Position numbers and translations under genes: made by a program. The notes beneath the pieces were generated by a model, which was given only the letters and a program-made list of their open reading frames with translations, searched no databases and was not told the DNA's origin. A stretch of DNA of 64,000 nucleotides from CAZCQP01 sp964500895 (GTDB lineage Bacteria > Bacillota > Clostridia > Lachnospirales > JAISER01). This document shows, one piece after another, positions 58,589 to 64,000 of the stretch. Numbering within the stretch: the first letter of the stretch is position 1; each line of letters opens with the position of its first letter. The stretch is taken from positions 25,596 through 89,595 of the forward strand of contig CAZCQP010000005.1 of assembly GCA_964500895.1 (NCBI GenBank), read 5' to 3'.

Positions 58589-59635
58589 TCAAGATTCAAA
58601 CATCTGCGCAATGTGGTTAAATTGCTGGTTCACAGACATGAAGATGTCTACAAGCACCGGGTCAAATGCAATGCCCTGGTCTTTCACTATAATGTCTACC
58701 GCCACTTCATGGGGAAATGGCTTTTTGTAGGGGCGTTCCGTAACCAGCGCATCATACACGTCTGCAATAGACATGATGCGGGCGGCAAGAGGAATGTTTT
58801 CTCCTTCTAGGCCGTCTGGGTAGCCTGACCCGTTATATTTTTCATGGTGGTGGCGGGTTACATGTTTGGCAGTGTCCAAAAAGGCATCGTAATAAACCCC
58901 GCTAATCACGTGGTCAATCACTTCCCCGCCCCACACCGTATGCATCCTCATATGGGCCATTTCTTCTTCTGTTAGCTTTCCCGGCTTTAAAAGCACATTG
59001 TCCCGCACACGAATTTTGCCAATGTCATGCATTGGTGTGGCTTGGTATAAATCTTCTTTGAAAGCATGGTCTATGAGATAGCCCGGTAAGTTGCGTTTCA
59101 TCAGTTCATCTGTTAAAACATTCACGTATGACCGCAACCGCCGGATATGGCTGCCCGTATTGCCGTCCCGCTGTTCCACCAGCTCTGAAACGCTTTCAGA
59201 AAACATGCCTTGCAACTGGTTCAACTTGGCGGTCTTTTCTTCCACCATGGCTTCCAGGTCTATTCTGTAGTCCAAAAGCTCCAGGTGCATTTTAATGCGG
59301 GAAAGGGCTGTTCTGGGCACCATGGGTTTTGCTATGAAATCCAGCACCCCCAGGTTTAGGGCAGCTTCTTCCGTCTCTGGGTCGGACTGGGAGGTTAAAA
59401 AAATGACGGGGATGTGGGCAGTGGCCGGGTTGTCTTTCATGGCTTTCACCGTATCAAAGCCATCCATGCCGGGCATGTTAATGTCCATCAAAACCAGGTC
59501 TGGGCGGTGTTTTTGCAGAAATTTCACGGCTTGCAAACCGGAAGTGAGGCAGGTTACCCGGTACAAAGAAGTTAAAACGTTTTCGGCGTATTTTAAATTT
59601 GCCACATTGTCATCCACCAACAGGATATGTTTCAT
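58589..59635 (-). CDS. HD-GYP response regulator (c-di-GMP phosphodiesterase-type)
   Basis: A 348-residue protein. An N-terminal receiver has DDN, phospho-Asp51 (LVLMDINMPGMDG), and the Lys of FIAKP near 103. A coiled linker (about 120-150) leads to an HD-GYP domain: HDIGK (203-207) and YNGSGYPDGL (271-273 GYP) plus HHHEKYNGSG. HD-GYP proteins hydrolyse cyclic di-GMP, though some act on other cyclic dinucleotides or are inactive. It is the only obvious output partner for the five-GAF hybrid kinase, whose HPt could pass phosphate to Asp51. A promoter TTGACT with TATAAT-like sequence lies at about 59701-59729. Confidence 0.9.
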   Translation of the reverse strand: MKHILLVDDNVANLKYAENVLTSLYRVTCLTSGLQAVKFLQKHRPDLVLMDINMPGMDGFDTVKAMKDNPATAHIPVIFLTSQSDPETEEAALNLGVLDFIAKPMVPRTALSRIKMHLELLDYRIDLEAMVEEKTAKLNQLQGMFSESVSELVEQRDGNTGSHIRRLRSYVNVLTDELMKRNLPGYLIDHAFKEDLYQATPMHDIGKIRVRDNVLLKPGKLTEEEMAHMRMHTVWGGEVIDHVISGVYYDAFLDTAKHVTRHHHEKYNGSGYPDGLEGENIPLAARIMSIADVYDALVTERPYKKPFPHEVAVDIIVKDQGIAFDPVLVDIFMSVNQQFNHIAQMFES

Positions 59636-59804
59636 GGCTTTTTCACGCTCCTTGGCAGGGATTGGTTGAAAAAGCTTCCTTTTTCAGCACTTTACTATAC
59701 AGATTATATGAAAGCTGTGTAAAAGTCAAGTATCACGACAAACGCATGAAGCGTTTGCCGTGTTTTGCTGTAAAGCGGTTTTGTCCTGCCCAGCGAATGG
59801 CAAC

Positions 59805-59833
59805 TTGTCATGGGCACCTTTCAATGCTATAAT
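59805..59833 (+). promoter_or_regulatory. Sigma-A-type promoter of the isoprenylcysteine-methyltransferase-like gene
   Basis: TTGTCA (59805-59810), a 17-base spacer and TATAAT (59828-59833). It lies inside the longest ORF reading, supporting the ATG at 59870 as the true start. Confidence 0.65.
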
Positions 59834-59869
59834 CAGCGAACAATTAATAAAAAGGATGGTCACAAGGAT

Positions 59870-60439
59870 ATGTGGAATCAAGTATTGGGCTTTTTAGTGC
59901 TTATTGAGTTTTATGGGATTTATGTCAATAAGATGTTAATGCAAAAGAAGCAAGGGATTCAAACAGACCAGATGGCCAGGGGCAAGAAGGACAAGAAGCT
60001 GTTTGTGACGGAGCTGGTGATGAAAGTGGCCACCTACAGCGTGGTGGTTGTGGAGGTTTCCAGCATCATACTGTACCGGAATTCCACCTTGCCGTGGCTA
60101 CAGGCCATGGGGCTGTGCATAGGCTTTCTGGGTTGCCTGGTTTTTGGGCTGGCTGTTTTTACCATGAAAGACAGCTGGCGGGCGGGCATTCCAGAAAAGG
60201 ATGAAATACAGCTGAAAACCAACGGCATATACCGCATAAGCAGAAACCCGGCTTTCCTGGGTTTCAACCTGGTGTATGTGGGGCTGCTGATAACCTTTTT
60301 TAACTGGGTGTTACTTTTCTTTACGGTGTTTGCCATGGTGATGCTGCATTTGCAGATTGTGCAGGAAGAAAAATATTTAGCCAAGACTTTTGGGAATGCC
60401 TATCTGGCTTATCGGGCAAAGGTGCGCAGGTATATATAG
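59870..60439 (+). CDS. Isoprenylcysteine carboxyl methyltransferase (ICMT)-like membrane protein
   Basis: A 189-residue protein with four or five transmembrane helices. It shows the PEMT/ICMT fold landmark GIYRISRNPAFLGFNLVYVG, whose RNP and conserved residues bind S-adenosylmethionine, and a C-terminal QIVQEEKYLAKTFGNAYLAYRAKVRRYI. Bacterial members have unknown substrates: phospholipids, isoprenyl groups or fatty acids are possible. It is a single gene with its own promoter and a bidirectional terminator after it. Confidence 0.82.
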   Translation: MWNQVLGFLVLIEFYGIYVNKMLMQKKQGIQTDQMARGKKDKKLFVTELVMKVATYSVVVVEVSSIILYRNSTLPWLQAMGLCIGFLGCLVFGLAVFTMKDSWRAGIPEKDEIQLKTNGIYRISRNPAFLGFNLVYVGLLITFFNWVLLFFTVFAMVMLHLQIVQEEKYLAKTFGNAYLAYRAKVRRYI

Positions 60440-60444
60440 ATGCA

Positions 60445-60482
60445 AAAAAGGCTGTAAGAAACAGGGTTTCTTACAGCCTTTT
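60445..60482. terminator. Bidirectional terminator
   Basis: AAAAGGCTGTAAGAAA pairs with TTTCTTACAGCCTTTT with A and T tails on either side, between convergent genes. Confidence 0.85.
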
Positions 60483-60496
60483 GACATATGTACAGA

Positions 60497-60907
60497 TTAT
60501 GGTTTAATGATTTCCGGAGGCACCATGCCTTGAGAATAGTCGCTGTAGTACACTTCTGTGGGCACTACTTTAAAGTGGGTCATGGGGCGCATCATGCCTT
60601 GTTCCAAGTAAGTTTTAAATTCCGGGTGGCGTTCAAACAGGATGCCGTTGTAAGTGTCAATTTCGTCTTGGGTACAGGTTGCGGTTGTGCCTTCCACCAC
60701 CACAAACTTAGGCATGTTGCATACAGATACGCTAATTTTGTTGTTGGCTCTCAAGTTTTGGGCTTTGATAGACTCTCCGTCGGTGCCCAACATGATGTGG
60801 TCGTTCACCACCATGTATTCCATGACAGAGGCGCGGGGATTGTTGTTTGAGCAAGTGGCCATGGTGCAAACCATATTTTCCTTTAAAAACTGAATGACTT
60901 TTTCCAT
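60497..60907 (-). CDS. Pyridoxamine 5'-phosphate oxidase/FMN-binding split-barrel family protein
   Basis: A 136-residue split beta-barrel protein of the PNPOx-like type: VCTMATCSNNNPRASVMEYMVVNDHIMLGT, KAQNLRANNKISVSVCN and a KVVPTEVYYSDYSQG end. Relatives bind FMN or F420 and reduce small molecules; many are of unknown use. The ATG at 60907 has GGGGGTATTG upstream. The reading frame is open to 60937, which lacks a site. Confidence 0.75.
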   Translation of the reverse strand: MEKVIQFLKENMVCTMATCSNNNPRASVMEYMVVNDHIMLGTDGESIKAQNLRANNKISVSVCNMPKFVVVEGTTATCTQDEIDTYNGILFERHPEFKTYLEQGMMRPMTHFKVVPTEVYYSDYSQGMVPPEIIKP

Positions 60908-60941
60908 TGCAATACCCCCATTTTCTTTTGTATTCATTTAA

Positions 60942-61285
60942 TATGCCGAGCAAGTCTGTAAGCCGAGTTCTGTATTTGACAGTCATCTATCTAGGCCTAC
61001 CGTCGCCGGTAGGCTCCTGCGACCTTTACCAAAAGCGGGCCGGGCAAGCCCATCTGCTTTTAACCGGTCTTGCTCCAAGCGGGGTTTACAGAGCCTTTCC
61101 CGTTGCCGGGAAAGCGGTGAGCTTTTACCTCGCCTTTCCACCCTTACCTGCAAAAACAGGCGGTTTATTTCTGTTGCACTGTCCTTAGAGTCGCCTCCAC
61201 CGGGTGTTATCCGGCGCCTTTGCCCTATGGAGCTCGGACTTTCCTCATGTGTAAACACATGCGACCGTCTGGCTTACTCGGCATA
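60942..61285 (-). ncRNA. rnpB: RNase P RNA (rnpB)
   Basis: On the minus strand the hallmarks of bacterial RNase P RNA appear in order: a GAGGAAAGTCCGAGCTC block with the CR-I region, GGACAGTGCAACAGAAA, the long P12-type arm, GAAGAGCAAACCGG-like CTTGGAGCAAGACCGG, and the terminal ACAGAACTCGGCTTACAG (CR-V, with the P4 strand). The arms with AGCAGATGGGCTTGCCCGG and the pairing of both ends (TGCCGAG/CTCGGCAT) close the molecule. About 340 bases long. It cleaves 5' leaders from tRNA precursors. It resembles A-type molecules, as in Clostridia; type not certain. Confidence 0.92.
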
Positions 61286-61357
61286 TAGCACTACTATAGC
61301 ACAGCTTGTTGCAAACGTCAAAGCAAAAGTTTTCCCATATTCACTGCAAATTAAAAT

Positions 61358-61387
61358 TTGCAAATTCCATTTCAATTGTTATATAAT
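61358..61387 (+). promoter_or_regulatory. Sigma-A-type promoter of the DegV-family gene
   Basis: TTGCAA (61358-61363), an 18-base spacer and TATAAT (61382-61387), 35 bases before the start codon. Confidence 0.65.
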
Positions 61388-61422
61388 AACATAAAATTCC
61401 AACGCCAAGGAGCTGAGGTATC

Positions 61423-62304
61423 GTGGCACCCTTTGACATATTTTCAGACAGCGCTTGCGATTTGCATCCCCACATTGCCGCCAAAAACCAGATTACACTT
61501 ATTCCTTTTTACGTAAGCTTAGACGGCAAAAATTATTTCAGGGAAAACGTGGACATCACCTTGGACGCTTTTTACGACCAAATTCGGGATGGAAAAGTTT
61601 TCCCCAAAACTTCTCAGCCCTCTATTCAAGATTACATGGACTATTTCACCCCTTCTCTGGAAGCGGGCCGGGATGTGCTGTGTTTTTGCCTCACCGCAAA
61701 GTTCAGCGGCTCTTACCAAAGCGCTGTGAACGCCCAGGCTGCACTGGAAGAGGTGTTTCCAGACAGGTCCATCACCCTTATCAACTCAGGGTTGGCCAGC
61801 ATCTGCCAAGGACAGCTGGTGCTGGAAGCAGCCAGAATGCAACAGGCAGGCAAAACATTGGAGGAAGTGGCCGCTTGGGCAGAGGCACATAAAAGCCACA
61901 ACCGCATTTGGGTGACGGTGGATTCCCTCACATTTTTGCAACAGGGCGGGCGCATTGGTAAAGTGTCTGCCTTTGCGGGCAGTTTGTTGGACATTAAGCC
62001 CATCATTCATTTAACAGACGGGGAGTTAGCCCCTTACAGCAAAGTGCGGGGCCGGAAAAAAGCCGTTGCCACCATTGTGGATATTTGCATGAAGCACATG
62101 GGCCATACCCCCCAGGATTACCGGGTGGTTGTGGGTCATTCCGACTGCCTGGCGGAAGCAGAAGCTTTGCAAGCCATGGTCACCGCTCAACACGGCATCA
62201 CCTTCGATTTACCTCCCGCGGCACTGGGCACCACCATTGCTGCCCACATTGGCCCCACCGTGCTGGGGTTAAGCTGCATGAAAAAGTTTGACGCCAACTC
62301 TTAA
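61423..62304 (+). CDS. DegV-family fatty-acid-binding protein (FakB-type)
   Basis: A 293-residue protein with the DegV fold: DIFSDSACDL near the N-terminus, SQPSIQDYMDYF, the fatty-acid-binding TAKFSGSYQSAVNAQ, RIWVTVDSLTFLQQGGRIGK, KPIIHLTDGEL and C-terminal HIGPTVLGLSC. FakB proteins present fatty acids to FakA kinase for phospholipid synthesis; several Firmicute paralogues differ in fatty-acid choice. It starts with GTG at 61423 after AAGGAG. Single gene. Confidence 0.9.
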   Translation: MAPFDIFSDSACDLHPHIAAKNQITLIPFYVSLDGKNYFRENVDITLDAFYDQIRDGKVFPKTSQPSIQDYMDYFTPSLEAGRDVLCFCLTAKFSGSYQSAVNAQAALEEVFPDRSITLINSGLASICQGQLVLEAARMQQAGKTLEEVAAWAEAHKSHNRIWVTVDSLTFLQQGGRIGKVSAFAGSLLDIKPIIHLTDGELAPYSKVRGRKKAVATIVDICMKHMGHTPQDYRVVVGHSDCLAEAEALQAMVTAQHGITFDLPPAALGTTIAAHIGPTVLGLSCMKKFDANS

Positions 62305-62327
62305 TTTAACTGCCCACGTGGTGGCCA

Positions 62328-62356
62328 TGCACAGTTTTACATTGCTGCCATATAAT
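62328..62356 (+). promoter_or_regulatory. Candidate promoter of the YlbF-family gene
   Basis: TGCACA (62328-62333), a 17-base spacer and a perfect TATAAT (62351-62356), 88 bases before the start. The -35 box matches only 4 of 6. Confidence 0.45.
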
Positions 62357-62443
62357 ACCAGGGGAAGCACCCACAGCGGTGTTCCCAGCGCAGCAAAGCC
62401 GGGTGCCCTGCCTTACGGTTTACATAACAAAGGAGGTGAGGGC

Positions 62444-62791
62444 ATGGACCGGAACACCCTATTGCAGCACATGGACAGTTATTTATCGGGCACCCGAGAA
62501 TTTGCAGCGCTTAAAAAAGCACGTGCCGCTATAAAGAAAACGCCCCCCGTCAATGCACTGGTGACGGAATACCGAAAGAAACAAAACATGCTCATGACAC
62601 AAAAGTTATCCCAGGCACAAGCAGAAAAGCTGATGAACGAGTTGAACGCCTCCTTTGAAAGCCTTCAATGCATTAAAATGGTGGCGGAATATTTCCAGGC
62701 GGTGGACAGCTTTAACAATTGTGTACACACGCTTATTCAGGATTTACATGCAGGGCTGGAATCGAAGCTTGGGCAAGATGCGCCCCAGTAA
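62444..62791 (+). CDS. YlbF/YmcA-family protein
   Basis: A 115-residue helical protein (two long helices; EFAALKKARAAIKKTPPVNALVTEYRKKQNML and AEKLMNELNASFESLQCIKMVAEYFQAVDSFNNCVHTLIQ). The pattern matches the YlbF/YmcA family. In Bacillus YlbF and YmcA, with YaaT, form a complex that stimulates RNase Y-dependent processing of many mRNAs and is needed for competence, biofilm and sporulation. RNase Y is encoded elsewhere in this window (45070-46620). AAAGGAGGTGAGGG precedes the ATG at 62444; the frame opens much earlier without a site. Confidence 0.8.
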   Translation: MDRNTLLQHMDSYLSGTREFAALKKARAAIKKTPPVNALVTEYRKKQNMLMTQKLSQAQAEKLMNELNASFESLQCIKMVAEYFQAVDSFNNCVHTLIQDLHAGLESKLGQDAPQ

Positions 62792-62905
62792 CCACCCTAT
62801 AAACAATCACCACCAACCCTATATGATGGATGTCTGCAAAAGCTTGTCACCATACAACCCCTGCTTGCATAATATGTAGCATTATAACAGAAAGGGGTGT
62901 TCAAG

Positions 62906-63043
62906 ATGATGCGCTTTGGTTTTTATGGCTATCCTGGTTGCATCGGTAGCAGATGCGGCTTTGGCGGTTGGTATAACCCATTTTTTGGTGTGAATACATG
63001 GAACTGGTATTCCCCATGGTGGTTTGGCAGACGTTTTTGGTAA
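62906..63043 (+). CDS. Glycine- and aromatic-rich 45-residue peptide
   Basis: A short gene with tandem ATGs at 62906 and 62909, preceded by AAAGGGGTG six bases before and followed directly by a strong terminator, so it has all the marks of a real transcript unit. The peptide has nine Gly, six Trp, seven Phe, four Tyr and two Cys in 45 residues, is basic, and contains clusters WNW and PWWFG. I recognise no family. Such composition suggests a surface, coat or amyloid-like structural peptide, perhaps spore-related, but this is a guess. Confidence 0.6.
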   Translation: MMRFGFYGYPGCIGSRCGFGGWYNPFFGVNTWNWYSPWWFGRRFW

Positions 63044-63048
63044 ACACA

Positions 63049-63095
63049 AGGGGATGTTGCGGTTTCTATTTTGCAACATCCCCTGCTTTTCTTTG
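63049..63095 (+). terminator. Terminator after the 45-residue peptide gene
   Basis: AGGGGATGTTGC pairs with GCAACATCCCCT, then a T-rich tail (TTTTCTTT). Confidence 0.8.
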
Positions 63096-63256
63096 TTTAG
63101 AAACCCTTAAAGCCTGCTCAACACTGGTTTTTAACGGGTTTTTTTGTTTTTATATTTATAAATATAGTCGAATAACTTTCAATGAGTAGCTAAACATGGT
63201 AAAATAAAACAATGGCTACGCTATAAATTCAGGAAGCGGACTACCGGAGAAATGAT

Positions 63257-63685
63257 ATGAATATGCGAAAAATATACTATATTATGTTAGGTATTATTGA
63301 AAGCTTTTGTTGTTTGTTATATGGTTCTATTTCATTGATTATTATAAGTTACATTCATTTAACATTTTTAGAATGGTTGTTTTTTATCTCTGCTTTTGCC
63401 TTACCTTTTGTCATAAATATAATGGTATTATTTAAAAATCGGAATGAACATGCCATAGATCCTTTTTTATCAGTCGCATCAGCAACTACAACGTCTATAA
63501 CTTTTTATTTTCTAGACATTTACAAAATCGTTGGCGACTTTGCATACAGCCTTGAGTATCATTCTGGGTGGATTGATTGGAACTGGGATGATTTTTTACT
63601 GATTGTATATACATGCATATGTATCTTTTTATTATTAATTGCTTGCTTCGTAAACTTAATGAGGCAATATTTTAAGAGAAAATAA
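63257..63685 (+). CDS. AT-rich multi-spanning membrane protein of unknown function
   Basis: A 142-residue protein with four hydrophobic segments (about residues 6-32, 38-60, 74-91 and 112-135), rich in Ile, Phe, Leu and Tyr, and a basic end. No motif or conserved family is recognised. It is followed 42 bases later by another AT-rich membrane-protein gene, so the two probably form one unit. GGAGAA precedes the ATG. Both differ from the neighbouring genes in base composition. Confidence 0.6.
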   Translation: MNMRKIYYIMLGIIESFCCLLYGSISLIIISYIHLTFLEWLFFISAFALPFVINIMVLFKNRNEHAIDPFLSVASATTTSITFYFLDIYKIVGDFAYSLEYHSGWIDWNWDDFLLIVYTCICIFLLLIACFVNLMRQYFKRK

Positions 63686-63727
63686 AAGATAATAAGGATT
63701 ATTGATATAACAGGAAGGACATATCGT

Positions 63728-64000
63728 ATGAAGTCCCCTCTGCCTTCAAAAGCACTAATTACATACGCTTTGCTAATACCCCCAATCATGATTTTTCTGT
63801 TCTCATTCTTAAGTAATATTTCCGGAAAGACTGTGGGATATTTTCTTCCTTATGCTATTTATTTAATGATTTTATTGTGCGGTTCTATTATTTTCGCAAA
63901 AAAGAAATGTGAAAATAGTTCCCATACAAGCAGTAACAAGCATGCCTACTATGTATTAGCTTTTGTTCCGGTAGTAGCAACATTCTTTGTTGCTTTTTTA
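63728..64000 (+). CDS. Multi-spanning membrane protein, N-terminal part (cut by window edge)
   Basis: An ORF beginning with ATG at 63728 (AGGAAGGAC upstream) and open to the last base of the window: 91 residues seen, no stop. Three hydrophobic segments (about residues 11-32, 37-57, 76-91) are visible with a short charged loop between the last two. The start resembles that of several multi-spanning proteins, including CPBP-type intramembrane proteases, but no catalytic motif is in view. The family is unknown. Confidence 0.5.
   Translation, partial: MKSPLPSKALITYALLIPPIMIFLFSFLSNISGKTVGYFLPYAIYLMILLCGSIIFAKKKCENSSHTSSNKHAYYVLAFVPVVATFFVAFL

Noticed and set aside
1..64000. CRISPR arrays, prophage or intact insertion sequences
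   Set aside because: I saw no regularly spaced repeats, transposase, integrase or phage structural genes; the only mobile-like items are the two short foldback elements near 25 kb.

Overview
The window reads as a chromosomal segment of an endospore-forming, flagellated, low-to-moderate GC Firmicute, most likely an anaerobic member of the Clostridia. Evidence: sporulation genes (ytaF-like, bofA, whiA, a spoIIQ-like gene next to murA, a CotF-like coat pair); an mbl-flhO-flhP-rod-binding flagellar set; the HPr-kinase/Crh system of Gram-positives; an Fe-S type L-serine dehydratase; and MttB-family methyltransferases typical of anaerobes. I cannot name the species. No rRNA, tRNA, CRISPR array or intact transposon was seen.

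Layout. 0-8 kb: MntP/YtaF membrane protein, Ca2+-type P-ATPase, YaaL-BofA, a degenerate histidine kinase, a histidine phosphatase and an asparagine synthetase lacking its catalytic cysteine. 8-18 kb: one long leftward cluster, pgk-tpiA-gpmI-eno-hprK-glucokinase-murB-rapZ-whiA-crh-like. It joins lower glycolysis to the HPr-Ser phosphorylation switch and to cell-wall and sporulation control, from a promoter at 18.05-18.08 kb. 18-19.5 kb: PHP phosphatase and a YbaK/ProX deacylase. 19.5-27.3 kb: a quaternary-amine module (two non-pyrrolysine MttB proteins, an ornithine cyclodeaminase-like protein, a PocR/AraC regulator, a BCCT transporter) with unusual palindromic repeats between genes. 27.3-31.9 kb: XRE/membrane-protein cassette, murA, spoIIQ-like gene, coat proteins, M15 peptidase. 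32-38.6 kb: livKHMGF branched-chain amino-acid ABC transporter followed by a one-chain L-serine dehydratase. 38.6-46.7 kb, leftward: RNase Y, Mbl, flagellar rod genes, a SAM-I riboswitch with GNAT and metK, a FlgN-like protein and an exported carbonic anhydrase.

46.7-64 kb is more varied: an Arr rifampin ADP-ribosyltransferase divergent from a VOC protein, an aminotransferase, a DUF5711/CvpA pair, an AT-rich orphan RelA/SpoT-domain gene, truA, and a two-gene signalling operon (HD-GYP response regulator plus a 1776-residue hybrid kinase with five tandem GAF-like repeats). Then come a methyltransferase-like membrane protein, a flavin-type oxidase, RNase P RNA, DegV, a YlbF-family protein, an aromatic/glycine-rich 45-residue peptide, and two AT-rich membrane-protein genes, the last cut by the window edge.

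The most interesting points are: the possible betaine (perhaps proline-betaine) demethylation module linked to a tRNA-Pro editing-type protein; several regulators or enzymes that have lost a catalytic residue (AsnB Cys2, kinase His, HPr His15, SpoIIQ zinc ligands); the five-GAF hybrid kinase; the orphan RelA/SpoT gene; and a very regular three-hairpin repeat at 23.5 kb.
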